From NCBI GenBank assembly GCA_016718265.1, contig JADKDZ010000002.1:310001-374000 (forward strand): DNA of 64,000 bases, written 5' to 3'. Below are positions 9,062 through 17,569 of this stretch, in pieces. Under the pieces are notes generated by a model. The model was not told where the DNA came from. It was given only the letters and a program-made list of their open reading frames with translations, and ran no database searches. How positions within the stretch are numbered: the first letter of the stretch is position 1; every line of letters starts with the position of its first letter. Source of the DNA: Uliginosibacterium sp. Lineage in GTDB: Bacteria > Pseudomonadota > Gammaproteobacteria > Burkholderiales > Rhodocyclaceae. Made by a program: the position numbers and the translations under genes.

Positions 9062-9255
9062 AATGGACAGACACGCTGGAAATCGCGATTGCGCTGAGCG
9101 ATGCCCATCCGGATATTGATCCGACTCGCATCAACTTTGTTGATCTCATGAACTGGGTTATCGCTCTCCCTGAGTTTGATGACAACAGCAAACATTGCGG
9201 TGAGCGCATTCTGGAGGCCATCCAGTCCGCGTGGATTGAGGAAACAGCTTCTTAG
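9058..9255 (+). CDS. iscX: Fe-S assembly protein IscX
   Basis: This 65-residue acidic protein is the usual last gene of the isc operon. It binds IscS and iron and modulates desulfurase activity. Family features include the start MKWTDTLEIAIALSDAHPDIDP and the WVIALPEFDD segment. The start overlaps the fdx stop, which implies coupling. The gene ends 27 bp from the convergent minE. Confidence 0.95.
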   Translation: MKWTDTLEIAIALSDAHPDIDPTRINFVDLMNWVIALPEFDDNSKHCGERILEAIQSAWIEETAS

Positions 9256-9282
9256 TCAGCCGTTCCTCGATATCCACTATGA

Positions 9283-9552
9283 CTACTTGTTTTGCCCTTC
9301 TGGCATCACGATGTTAACTTCCAGTACCTCGTAGTTGCCTTTTTTCTCAAGCTGAACCTTGATGTCTTCTGCGTTGATCTTGACGTATTTCGAGATCACG
9401 TCGATCAGTTCCTTCTGCAGTGCAGGCAGAAAATCATGCTGTCCGATGCTTGCATCGGTGCGCTGGTGTGCAATCACCAGCGTCAAACGCTCTTTGGCTA
9501 GTTGCGCAGACTTGGGCTGGGTGCTGCCAAAGATTTTCTCTAGCCACGACAT
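9283..9552 (-). CDS. minE: Cell division topological specificity factor MinE
   Basis: This 89-residue MinE has an N-terminal membrane-targeting and anti-MinCD segment (MSWLEKIFG, then AKERLTLVIAHQR) followed by the dimeric topological-specificity domain (about 35-89). It stimulates the MinD ATPase and drives pole-to-pole oscillation. It sits 2 bp after minD in a minC-minD-minE operon on the minus strand and ends opposite iscX. Confidence 0.96.
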   Translation of the reverse strand: MSWLEKIFGSTQPKSAQLAKERLTLVIAHQRTDASIGQHDFLPALQKELIDVISKYVKINAEDIKVQLEKKGNYEVLEVNIVMPEGQNK

Positions 9553-9554
9553 GA

Positions 9555-10370
9555 TCAGGCCCCTCCAAAGATGCGCTTGAGCAGACCAGGCTTTTCGTAG
9601 CTCACGAAACGCATGGGATGCTCTTCGCCCAAAAAACGCCCCACAACGTCGGCATACGCTTCGGCGGCTTCACTACCCTTGCTGTGAATCACGGGAGAAC
9701 CTGCGTTTGAGGCCTGTAGAACCGACTCCGATTCCGGAATGACTCCCAGCAAGGGAATGCGCAGAAGCTCTTGCACATCTTTGTAGGAGAGCATTTCGCC
9801 TTCTTCCACACGCTTGGCGGAATAACGGGTGATGATCAGATGTTCCTTCACTGACTCTCGCCCTTCCTTGGCACGACGGCTCTTGCTTTGCAGGATCCCT
9901 AAGATCCGGTCCGAATCACGGATGGAAGACACTTCCGGGTTCGTTACGACCAAGGCTTCGTCAGCAAACGTCAGCGCCATGACCGCACCGCGCTCAATCC
10001 CGGCGGGCGAGTCACAGACAACGTAGTCGAAACCCATGTGTTCAAGGTCCTTAAGGATCTTCTCGACGCCTTCTTCCGTTAATGCGTCTTTATCCCGGGT
10101 TTGTGAAGCGGGTAGCACAAACAGATTCTCGCAGTGCTTGTCCTTGATCATAGCCTGGTGCAGGTTCGCTTCTCCCTGGATCACGTTGATCAGGTCGTAC
10201 ACCACGCGACGTTCGCAGCCCATGATCAGGTCAAGATTTCGCAAGCCCACATCGAAGTCAATCACGATTGTCTTGAATCCGCGTAGCGCGAGCCCCGTGG
10301 CAAAGCTGGCGCTCGTGGTGGTCTTTCCAACCCCACCCTTCCCTGAAGTTACAACAATCACCTGGGTCAC
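9555..10370 (-). CDS. minD: Septum site-determining ATPase MinD
   Basis: This 271-residue ParA/MinD-type ATPase has the deviant Walker A motif GKGGVGKTTTSA at residues 10-21, switch region VCDSPAGIERGA and a C-terminal amphipathic membrane-targeting helix (GLLKRIFGGA). ATP-bound dimers attach to the inner membrane and recruit MinC; MinE releases them. It lies between minC and minE. Confidence 0.97.
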   Translation of the reverse strand: MTQVIVVTSGKGGVGKTTTSASFATGLALRGFKTIVIDFDVGLRNLDLIMGCERRVVYDLINVIQGEANLHQAMIKDKHCENLFVLPASQTRDKDALTEEGVEKILKDLEHMGFDYVVCDSPAGIERGAVMALTFADEALVVTNPEVSSIRDSDRILGILQSKSRRAKEGRESVKEHLIITRYSAKRVEEGEMLSYKDVQELLRIPLLGVIPESESVLQASNAGSPVIHSKGSEAAEAYADVVGRFLGEEHPMRFVSYEKPGLLKRIFGGA

Positions 10371-10410
10371 AAATTTCTCCCTGTATGCCTAGTAGGCTAT
10401 GTAGTCCAGC

Positions 10411-11172
10411 TCAGTCGAGCTGGAGCGGTTCAAGTGTCAGAGTCTGCTTGCCACCCGTACTTCGAAGCAGTGCATGTGCCGCCTTACCGGCAATTGCTTG
10501 CGGGATGCCTTGTTCGAACGTTCGATATACGCCGGCGATAGAGATCAGCTCGGGTCCAAAGCTGGTCGTCAGGATACGCGTGCCCGCATTGCCCGAGGCG
10601 CCTGCAAGCGCGCGCCCGCGCAAGGGGCCGTAGCAGTGGATACTGCCGTCGGCGATGACTTCAGCCCCATGACTGACGCCCCCGATTAACACCAGATCCG
10701 CTCCACGTGCATAAATCTGCTGTCCGGAGCGAATCGTGCGCTCGACGACCATCGTATTGGTGGTGGGTGGCTCCAGCGGCAAACTCGCTTGTGCAGGTTC
10801 GGCTGTGTCCGGCGCCGTTTCTGGTGCGGTTTCTATGCTCAAAGCCTTCGCATTGATGGAAGAAACCTGATCTGCCAGCACGGCCAGGCCAGCCTTGCGG
10901 GCAGCATCATGAATATGGGCGGGGGCACCGCGTAAGGCGACGGGCTGCAGTCCGTAACGGCGAAGCAAGCTCTGCATGCCTGGCCAGTCCACCCGGTCAG
11001 GGATGTGCTTGACCTGTGACAGGTCGATGATTGTGGGCTCTCCGCCAAAGAATTCCCCCATGCCACCGAGCATGACTTGAAGGGCATCTGCCAGGCGAAC
11101 ATTGTCGACCTCGCGCAGTACCGCCGTCATCGCAGTGAGCGAGCCGGCTTTGAATTCAATGGCTTTAACCAT
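10411..11172 (-). CDS. minC: Septum formation inhibitor MinC
   Basis: This 253-residue FtsZ antagonist has an N-terminal MinC_N domain (about 1-105), a variable linker rich in Ala, Pro and Glu (about 120-150) and a C-terminal right-handed beta-helix with the typical RSGQQIYARGADLVLIG and DGSIHCYGPLRGRALAG repeats. The C-terminal domain dimerises and binds MinD. The frame is open to a TTG at 11235, but ATG 11172 (MVKAIEFKAGSL) fits homologues. It is the first gene of the min operon; fliR ends about 90 bp upstream on the same strand. Confidence 0.94.
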   Translation of the reverse strand: MVKAIEFKAGSLTAMTAVLREVDNVRLADALQVMLGGMGEFFGGEPTIIDLSQVKHIPDRVDWPGMQSLLRRYGLQPVALRGAPAHIHDAARKAGLAVLADQVSSINAKALSIETAPETAPDTAEPAQASLPLEPPTTNTMVVERTIRSGQQIYARGADLVLIGGVSHGAEVIADGSIHCYGPLRGRALAGASGNAGTRILTTSFGPELISIAGVYRTFEQGIPQAIAGKAAHALLRSTGGKQTLTLEPLQLD

Positions 11173-11259
11173 GGAGCTTTGCAATCGGAGTGAAACAAAC
11201 CGCCCGAGTCTACTTTTTGAGGGGCTGCGGGGCAAGCTGAACCGTCACCCGGGCGGCAA

Positions 11260-12051
11260 TCAGTGTCCGCCGAAAGCCTTGATCAAGAGCGCCATGATCT
11301 GAAAACCCTGATCGTAGACCGACTGTAACGCGGGCGCGAGTGAGCCGAGCATGGCGATAAGAATCAGGTAGCCAATTGTGCTGGTGATCGGGAATCCGAG
11401 GGAGAACAGGTTGAGTTGCGGTGCCGTACGGGTAAGGACGGCAAGGGCAATGTTTGTGATGAGAAGCGTGGCGATCACCGGTAACGCAATCATGACGCCG
11501 GAAGCGAAGATGACTGTGCCGAGTTGAGCAACGATGGCCCATACCTTTCCGGTGACAACACTCGCGCCGATTGGCGCCAGAAGAAAACTGTGCGCGAGTA
11601 CATCGATCATCAATAGATGTCCGTTCAGGGCCAGGAAGGTGAGTGACGAGAGCAAGCCCAACAGCTCGCCAATGACCGCTGTCTGGGCGGATGTGTTGGG
11701 GTCAAAGAACGTTGCAAACGACAAGCCCATCTGCAGACCGATCAGATCGCCAGCAATATTGACGACGGCAAACATGACCCGCATGGTGAAGCCCATCGCA
11801 ATTCCGATGACTGCCTGCTGGATCAGAATTCCCAGGCCGACCCATGTGCCAGGCTGAATTACGGCCGAGGCGGGGGGCATCGCATTGACGATGGCAAATG
11901 TAACGACGATCCCTAGCGCAAGACGCGTACGGGCAGGCACAGCCCTGCTGCTGAAGAGGGGAGCCGCCATGACGAATCCCAGAATCCGGACCAGCGGGAA
12001 GAGCCAGGTTACCAGCAGTTGATCCAGCTGGGCGCTGCTCAGCGTCAGCAT
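11260..12051 (-). CDS. fliR: Flagellar export apparatus protein FliR
   Basis: This 263-residue membrane protein is part of the FliPQR core of the flagellar type III export gate. Several hydrophobic helices are evident, including residues about 15-60, 68-95, 125-160 and 180-215. Conserved stretches include RILGFVMAAPLFSSRAVP and GLQMGLSFATFFDP. fliQ lies 7 bp upstream, and all four fliOPQR genes run in one direction on the minus strand. Confidence 0.95.
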   Translation of the reverse strand: MLTLSSAQLDQLLVTWLFPLVRILGFVMAAPLFSSRAVPARTRLALGIVVTFAIVNAMPPASAVIQPGTWVGLGILIQQAVIGIAMGFTMRVMFAVVNIAGDLIGLQMGLSFATFFDPNTSAQTAVIGELLGLLSSLTFLALNGHLLMIDVLAHSFLLAPIGASVVTGKVWAIVAQLGTVIFASGVMIALPVIATLLITNIALAVLTRTAPQLNLFSLGFPITSTIGYLILIAMLGSLAPALQSVYDQGFQIMALLIKAFGGH

Positions 12052-12058
12052 GGCTGCT

Positions 12059-12328
12059 TCACCCGATCAGGCTCGGGATGGCTTCAAACAGTCGTCGTAT
12101 GTAGTCCGTCAGCATGGTGATCATCCATGGGCCTGCCAGCAACAAAGTCAGAAACATCACCACAAGCTTGGGTACAAAGGATAGCGTGGCTTCGTTGATC
12201 TGCGTTGCCGCCTGGAAAATGCTGATGACAAGCCCTGTCACCAAAGCGGCAAGAAACATTGGCGCGGCAACGAGAAGGGCTACTTCCATGGCACCACGGC
12301 CAATTTCCATCACGGTGGCGGGGGTCAT
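12059..12328 (-). CDS. fliQ: Flagellar export apparatus protein FliQ
   Basis: This 89-residue protein has two transmembrane helices (about 15-40 and 50-75) and the family start MTPATVMEIGRGAMEVALL. Four copies assemble with FliP and FliR into the helical export gate. It is 14 bp after fliP and 7 bp before fliR. Confidence 0.95.
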   Translation of the reverse strand: MTPATVMEIGRGAMEVALLVAAPMFLAALVTGLVISIFQAATQINEATLSFVPKLVVMFLTLLLAGPWMITMLTDYIRRLFEAIPSLIG

Positions 12329-12342
12329 CTCAGGGCTCCGTT

Positions 12343-13089
12343 CTATCCGAAACTATTGACCAGGGAGGCAATGATCAAACCCCAGCCATCGACCAGCACG
12401 AACAGCATGATCTTGAAGGGCAGGGCTACCATTGGTGGAGACATCATCATCATGCCCATCGACATCAGTACGGACGCCACCACCATGTCGATGATGAGAA
12501 ACGGGATAAAGACAATAAAGCCAATCTGGAACGCCGTTTTCAGCTCACTTGTGGCGAAAGCCGGGACGATGACCCGCATCGGCAGGTCAGCCGCTTTCTC
12601 GACCTTAGGCGTGTTCGCCAGTTTTGAGAACAGCGAGAGATCGGGCTCACGCACCTGGCGGAGCATGAAGGCTTTCATTGGGCCACTTGCTCTCGTGAGC
12701 GCTTCATCGAACTGGATTCGGTTCTCTGACAAGGGAACCCACGCGTCCTGATATACCTTGTCAAGAACCGGAGACATCGTGAAAAAGGTGAGAAACAGGG
12801 CCAGTCCGACAAGTACCTGGTTGGGTGGCGACGTTTGCGTGCCCAACGCGTGGCGCAGAAGCGACAGCACGATGATGATGCGGGTAAAGCTGGTCATCAT
12901 CAGCAGCACCGCGGGCAGAAAACTCAACGCCGTCAGCATCAGAAGCGTTTGAACCGGCAGGCTGTAGTTGGTGCTTCCGCCCGGCCCGGGGCTGCTGGTA
13001 AAACCCGGCAGCGCTTGCGCAACGGCGCACGCTGGCGCGAGGAACAGCGCGGTGAGCAAAAGAATCTTCGTTGCGTTTTTAAGCGTCAC
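12343..13089 (-). CDS. fliP: Flagellar export apparatus protein FliP
   Basis: This protein of about 248 residues has a cleavable signal peptide (TKILLLTALFLAPACAVA) followed by membrane helices and the FliP signatures MMTSFTRIIIVLSLLRHALG and PFLIIDMVVASVLMSMGM. Five copies form the pore of the export gate. The frame is open to TTG 13104. GTG 13089 is preferred because GAGG lies 5-6 bases upstream; with this start it still overlaps fliO by 11 bp, so translation is probably coupled. Confidence 0.92.
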   Translation of the reverse strand: MTLKNATKILLLTALFLAPACAVAQALPGFTSSPGPGGSTNYSLPVQTLLMLTALSFLPAVLLMMTSFTRIIIVLSLLRHALGTQTSPPNQVLVGLALFLTFFTMSPVLDKVYQDAWVPLSENRIQFDEALTRASGPMKAFMLRQVREPDLSLFSKLANTPKVEKAADLPMRVIVPAFATSELKTAFQIGFIVFIPFLIIDMVVASVLMSMGMMMMSPPMVALPFKIMLFVLVDGWGLIIASLVNSFG

Positions 13090-13504
13090 GACGGCCTCGC
13101 TCAAGCATTTGCTTCAGGCGTGCGCCAAAATCCTGGCCAGACGGCTCTTTGTGGCAATCCTCCGCAGGCAGTTCCGTCTCATCCATTCGATGCAGCAAGT
13201 TGACGCGTCCTGGCGCGACGCCGAGCACGAGTACGTTCTTGCCGGCAGCCACCATGACGACACGCTCGCGCGGGCCGACTGACGCGGCGGACAGCACTTT
13301 CAAACTTGCCTTCGCGGCGCTATTGCCGTGCTGCAAACGACGCAGTACCACCAGTGCTCCGTATATGAGGACAAGGACGATGCCAAGACCGAAAAGCATC
13401 TGAGCGATGCTGCCCGAGGCGGTGGGGACAGCCTCGGCTGCACATAAGGCCAAAGGGGCCGTCGCGGCAGCACTGGCGATCAACAGGCGGAGCAAGCGTT
13501 TCAC
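13079..13504 (-). CDS. fliO: Flagellar biosynthesis protein FliO
   Basis: This 141-residue protein has a signal-like first helix (RLLRLLIASAAATAPLALCA), a transmembrane helix (about 38-60, IAQMLFGLGIVLVLIYGALVV) and a short cytoplasmic domain ending in the FliO-like GQDFGARLKQMLERGRRDA. FliO is a scaffold for assembling the FliP ring. GTG 13504, with GAGAG upstream, is chosen over an ATG at 13591 that would add an unlikely 29-residue leader. It is the first gene of the fliOPQR unit; fliM and fliN are not adjacent. Confidence 0.88.
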   Translation of the reverse strand: MKRLLRLLIASAAATAPLALCAAEAVPTASGSIAQMLFGLGIVLVLIYGALVVLRRLQHGNSAAKASLKVLSAASVGPRERVVMVAAGKNVLVLGVAPGRVNLLHRMDETELPAEDCHKEPSGQDFGARLKQMLERGRRDA

Positions 13505-13582
13505 GGTGTCTCTCGACAAGAAGGTACGGTGAAAGCTTAGTTCGGATGACCTGAATGTGAGGCGGTGATAAGAGGGAGAAAA

Positions 13583-13603
13583 GGGCGGCAAATCTTGCCG
13601 CCC
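13583..13603 (-). terminator. Rho-independent terminator of the chemoreceptor gene
   Basis: On the minus strand a 9-bp GC-rich stem (GGGCGGCAA against TTGCCGCCC) with a tiny loop is followed by TTTTCTCCC. It lies after the chemoreceptor stop and before fliO, so fliOPQR should have its own promoter in 13505-13582. Confidence 0.75.
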
Positions 13604-13672
13604 CGCGGCGATGCGCTCGTGACGAACCCGGCGGCCGCAAGCAAATGCTTACGCAAGGGTGTGGGCCCTTCG

Positions 13673-15307
13673 CTAGACCTTGTACTGGTCCACAGCCTTC
13701 TTCATCCGTGCCACATTTCGCTCCAGAAAGTGGGCAGTTTCGCCTGTCTGGTTGGCGACCGTGAAGTTGTTCTCAGTCTGATCCGCAATGCTTTCAACGC
13801 TTCGTGCCATGTCTTCCATTGCAGCAGTCTGCTCAGATGCTGAGTGGGAAATCTCGCTGACGCGGGCCAGCGTCTCATCCATCTGAGTGTTGATCGAGAT
13901 GAGCGATGCCTGTGCATCGTGGACCAGCGCCACACTTTGCCCAACCTGCGTTGCACTTTGGCGCATGCTTTCCACTGCATTCGCCGTATCGGCCTGGATT
14001 CTGCCTATCATCAGATCGATTTCGTGGGTCGCTTTGGTTGTCCGCTCAGCCAGCTTACGCACCTCGTCTGCTACGACCGCAAAGCCTCTGCCTTGCTCGC
14101 CTGCACGTGCGGCTTCAATAGCCGCATTCAAGGCTAGCAAGTTCGTTTGATCAGCGATTTCTTTGATCACGGCCGCCACCTTGCCTACCTCTTCAGTGCG
14201 CTCGCCAAGCTGCTCGACGGTTTCCGCAGAACGCGCAACCGTGTCTGCCAGCGCGCTGATCGTCTCGCACGCCTGTTCAGATAGAGCGGCGCCGTCTTTC
14301 GCAAAATGGCAAACATCTTGCGCAACCTTCCGGGTGTCCGAAATGTGCTCGGCCACCTCGCCGATGGACACGCTCATTTCTTCAATGCCCGCTGCAGCCG
14401 ACGAAGCATCCCGACTCTGACTTGAGGAGGACTCGACGAGTGTCTCCATCCCTCTGTTGAGCGCTTCAGTCGTTGTAGATACCTCGTTCGATGCATCACC
14501 GATGATTTGTAGCGTGGCACGCATGGAGGCGATCAGGATATCGCTGCGCGCCGCTATGCTGCCGATCAGATCGTGTCGATGCGGATTCAGACTCGTGAGC
14601 AGGTCACCCTGCGTCAGCACGCCATCCATGACGCTACCGATGTTGCGAAGGTCACGGAAAATACTTGGAAGATAGAACGAAAGCATATACAACGCCGCCA
14701 GAATGGTGGCGATATTGAAGGCCTCTGCTACTGCGAAGAAACCTTTCGTCGGCCAGTAGCGCAGCGCGACTGACAGTGCTGCGGCCACGACGACCAAGCT
14801 TGCAAAACTGACCAGCCGAAACTGGAACGACAGAAGGAATTCCACAGCCGCGTTGTGATTTTTGACGACGCGTCCGTTCTCGATCCGGATGGACTTGTCG
14901 CCGGCAGCGATCCTGGCGTAGGCGGCCTCTGCTGCTTTGATCTGGTCGCGACTCGGACAGCCGCGGACAGATTGATAGCCTGTTATCTTGCCGTTCTCGC
15001 GTACGACAGAGGCATTGGCTTCTACCCAGTAGTAACCGCCATCCTTGCGCCGGTTCTTCACCAGCCCCTTCCATGGACGACCCGCTTTCAGGTTGGCCCA
15101 CAAGTCGGCAAACGCTTCAGCCGGCATGTCCGGATGGCGAATCAGGTTATGCGGCTCACCCAGCATTTCCTCTCGCGTGTAGCCGCTGATTTCCGCGAAG
15201 GCAGCGTTGGCCTCGGTAATGCGACCTTGCAGATCGGTGCGGGAGTAGATGAATACTCCCTCGGGGATGACTGTCTCAACATTGCTAACCGGCAGATTAT
15301 TTCGCAT
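13673..15307 (-). CDS. PAS-domain methyl-accepting chemotaxis protein (Aer-like)
   Basis: This 544-residue chemoreceptor has an N-terminal PAS domain (about 10-125, with ISGYTREEMLGEPHNLIRHP and YYWVEANAS) like the FAD-binding redox sensor Aer. A membrane hairpin follows (about 165-220), then a HAMP-like region and a signalling domain with the CheA/CheW hairpin tip (KEIADQTNLLALNAAIEAAR, then RGFAVVADEVRKLAERT). There is no periplasmic sensor loop, so it probably senses internal redox or energy state. ATG 15307 is preferred to TTG 15313. It lies upstream of fliOPQR on the same strand, but a terminator separates them. FAD binding is inferred from similarity only. Confidence 0.9.
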   Translation of the reverse strand: MRNNLPVSNVETVIPEGVFIYSRTDLQGRITEANAAFAEISGYTREEMLGEPHNLIRHPDMPAEAFADLWANLKAGRPWKGLVKNRRKDGGYYWVEANASVVRENGKITGYQSVRGCPSRDQIKAAEAAYARIAAGDKSIRIENGRVVKNHNAAVEFLLSFQFRLVSFASLVVVAAALSVALRYWPTKGFFAVAEAFNIATILAALYMLSFYLPSIFRDLRNIGSVMDGVLTQGDLLTSLNPHRHDLIGSIAARSDILIASMRATLQIIGDASNEVSTTTEALNRGMETLVESSSSQSRDASSAAAGIEEMSVSIGEVAEHISDTRKVAQDVCHFAKDGAALSEQACETISALADTVARSAETVEQLGERTEEVGKVAAVIKEIADQTNLLALNAAIEAARAGEQGRGFAVVADEVRKLAERTTKATHEIDLMIGRIQADTANAVESMRQSATQVGQSVALVHDAQASLISINTQMDETLARVSEISHSASEQTAAMEDMARSVESIADQTENNFTVANQTGETAHFLERNVARMKKAVDQYKV

Positions 15308-15432
15308 GCACAACCCTTATCAGTATCTGAATACTTTCGGCCAAGCCCCACATTTCTTGACGCCTAATGTACAAAAAACTAGGCAAGAAGTCGTAGGTTA
15401 TCAGACTGAGGTTGTGACGAATGCTACGGAAA

Positions 15433-16329
15433 TCAGGCCAGGGACAGTGCCCACCTGATGTGCTCGCGCAACTCCTGTTCGTTGACGAACGAGAGCTCAA
15501 AATCGACTTCGAGTTTGCGGACGTCAAACAAATAAGGAACCGGGCTGTAACTGCAATCTTCCAGTTTCACCGCGACCCGCTTGCCGGCTTCCTCCATCGC
15601 CATCTCGGCGATCTTGGCCCACGAAACCCACTCGTTTGCGAGTGCGTAATGGATCGAGAAATTCTCTGGGTGCGCCAGCAATGCGAGGTAGACCTCCGCA
15701 ACGTCGCGGGCATGGATGAATTGCGTGCCGTCGTGCTTGATCAGGCGGATTGGAAGCCCCTGTTTGATGGACCGACAAATCTGAACGAAGCGTTGATCGA
15801 CCTCGGCATCGGTTCCTTCGACGACGGGTTTGCCGAATATGTAACCGGGTCTGACGATGTGCATGCGCGGCCCGCCACTGAATGCGTAAGCGCGCGCAAA
15901 CATTTCGGTCGCAGCCTTCGTCGCACCGAAAAGATCAACCGGCCGGAGCTGGCGCTCTTCGCTGTTGAGCGCTTCAAGCTCACCATTCGCGGTGGTAGAA
16001 CTGGTGTAGATCACCTGCCCGACGCCGGCTAAACGCGCTGCTTCAAACAGCGCAACGGACGACGCCGTATCATTGGCCAGTATTTCGGGCCCGCTGCCCC
16101 CTTCACCAAGGGCGACGTGGATCAGGGCGTCGCAGCCTTCCAGCAGCGGTAACAGGGCATTCGGCGTGGAGAGATCCGCCTCTGCTATCGAAATGCCCTT
16201 GATCGCGCCAAGTGCCGACGCCTTAGCGAGTGACGCAGGAATCGCAACGACCTCGTGCCCGGCTTGCGCCAGGCGAACCGCAACATAGCTGCCGATCAGG
16301 TCGGTAGCGCCCGTAACCAATGCTTTCAT
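15433..16329 (-). CDS. NAD-dependent epimerase/dehydratase family protein
   Basis: This 298-residue extended-SDR-type protein has an N-terminal Rossmann motif, here GATDLIGSYVA in place of the common GxxGxxG (second glycine replaced by Asp), and a Thr-Ser-Ser segment in the usual catalytic Ser region (VIYTSSTTANGE). The expected YxxxK is not obvious: the region reads DLFGATKAATEMFAR, with Phe-Gly-Ala-Thr-Lys. It could therefore be an NAD(P)-binding member without normal epimerase chemistry. Substrate unknown. It is a single gene with no clear operon partner. Confidence 0.75.
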   Translation of the reverse strand: MKALVTGATDLIGSYVAVRLAQAGHEVVAIPASLAKASALGAIKGISIAEADLSTPNALLPLLEGCDALIHVALGEGGSGPEILANDTASSVALFEAARLAGVGQVIYTSSTTANGELEALNSEERQLRPVDLFGATKAATEMFARAYAFSGGPRMHIVRPGYIFGKPVVEGTDAEVDQRFVQICRSIKQGLPIRLIKHDGTQFIHARDVAEVYLALLAHPENFSIHYALANEWVSWAKIAEMAMEEAGKRVAVKLEDCSYSPVPYLFDVRKLEVDFELSFVNEQELREHIRWALSLA

Positions 16330-16473
16330 TCCAGATACTCTTGATTCAACAGTACATTATTTTGCAACATCCGCTGACTCTTCAGCCGAAGTCGGCGTGC
16401 AGACGGTTTATCACCCTGACGGGCGGGATTTGCACGGTACCACTTATAACCCCTCGCTAAAAGTGCAGATTTC

Positions 16474-17400
16474 TCAACCCAGCGCAGTATCGAGAACCAT
16501 CATGAGCGCAAAACCGGCCATCAAGCCAATGGTGGCGGGCGTCTGATGTCCATTTCGATGTGTTTCGGGAATCACTTCATGAGAAACAACAAATAACATC
16601 GCGCCCGCGGCCAAGCCCAGCCCTGCGGGGTAGGCGAGGGCAAAGCCACCCGCGAGACTGATACCCAGCAATGCGCCCAAGGGTTCCGTCAAACCCGAGG
16701 CGATCGCAAGCAGAACCGCTTTCCGTGTCTTTACCCCGGCGGCTCGCAAGGCCATTACCACCGCAAGGCCTTCTGGCACGTCTTGTATCGCAATCGCGGC
16801 CGTCAGCGGGAGCCCGGTTGCCAGATCACCTTGCGCAAAACTCACGCCCAGTGCCATTCCTTCCGGGAAGTTGTGCAAGGTGATCGCAAAGAAGAACAAC
16901 CACACTCGTTCTATACGCTCAGCCCCTGGCCCGCAGGGGCCGGACTTCGCGTGCTCGTGCGGCGTGAACTGGTCGATGCCCAGCATGAGTGCTGCGCCCA
17001 GTGCGAGGCCGGCAGCGACCGTCAAAGCGCTGAGAGGAGCCGAGCCCGTGATGTCCTTTGCTGCTGCGAGCGCGGGCACAATAAGCGAGAAAGAACTCGC
17101 GGCCAGCATCATGCCCGCGGCGAACCCAAGCATGCTGTCCTCTGCGACGGCGCTGAGCTTTCGCAGAAATGCACCCAGCGCAGCGCCGAAAGCGGTGGCC
17201 GCAAACCCGGCTATGCCTGCCAGCACCGCATTCCGGGCGCTGGGAAAATCGCTTGCCGGCATCCATAGTCCCCGCGCAAGCATGACGACGAATGCGCTAG
17301 CCGCCAGAATACCGAACCCCGTAATCACCGGGTGTGCTCTGACTTCACGCAGCCAGGTACGGACGGAGGATGGGGACTGGGCTTGGTAAATGTCTGACAT
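16474..17400 (-). CDS. ZIP family metal transporter
   Basis: This 308-residue integral membrane protein has about eight hydrophobic helices and the ZIP signatures HNFPEGMALGVSF (TM4) and IQDVPEGLAVVMAL (TM5), whose His, Asn, Pro and Glu residues form the metal path. GufA/ZupT-type ZIP proteins import divalent cations such as zinc. Between TM3 and TM4 is the short variable loop (QFTPHEHAKSGPCGPG) with possible metal-binding His and Cys. It is divergent from the lacI-type gene, with 169 bp between. Confidence 0.9.
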   Translation of the reverse strand: MSDIYQAQSPSSVRTWLREVRAHPVITGFGILAASAFVVMLARGLWMPASDFPSARNAVLAGIAGFAATAFGAALGAFLRKLSAVAEDSMLGFAAGMMLAASSFSLIVPALAAAKDITGSAPLSALTVAAGLALGAALMLGIDQFTPHEHAKSGPCGPGAERIERVWLFFFAITLHNFPEGMALGVSFAQGDLATGLPLTAAIAIQDVPEGLAVVMALRAAGVKTRKAVLLAIASGLTEPLGALLGISLAGGFALAYPAGLGLAAGAMLFVVSHEVIPETHRNGHQTPATIGLMAGFALMMVLDTALG

Positions 17401-17533
17401 TCGATTCCCGGTGGCGAACGTGGCAAATCTGTCTGCGGAAGATGTTAACAGAGTCCGGCGATGGGGCGTCCGATCCTGCTGCGGTCGATAGGCAATGGTA
17501 AAAGCGGTTTGAGTTTGCAGGGTGTTTTGCTAA

Positions 17534-17547
17534 TGTAATCGCTTACA
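17534..17547. promoter_or_regulatory. LacI/GalR-type operator upstream of the regulator gene
   Basis: TGTAATCGCTTACA is a near-palindrome with a central CG, the layout of LacI-family operators. Its half site TGTAA is shared with the operator at 18592-18607, so the regulator probably controls its own gene as well as the sugar operon. Confidence 0.65.
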
Positions 17548-17569
17548 GCGTTGTTGCAGGGCCAGAACC

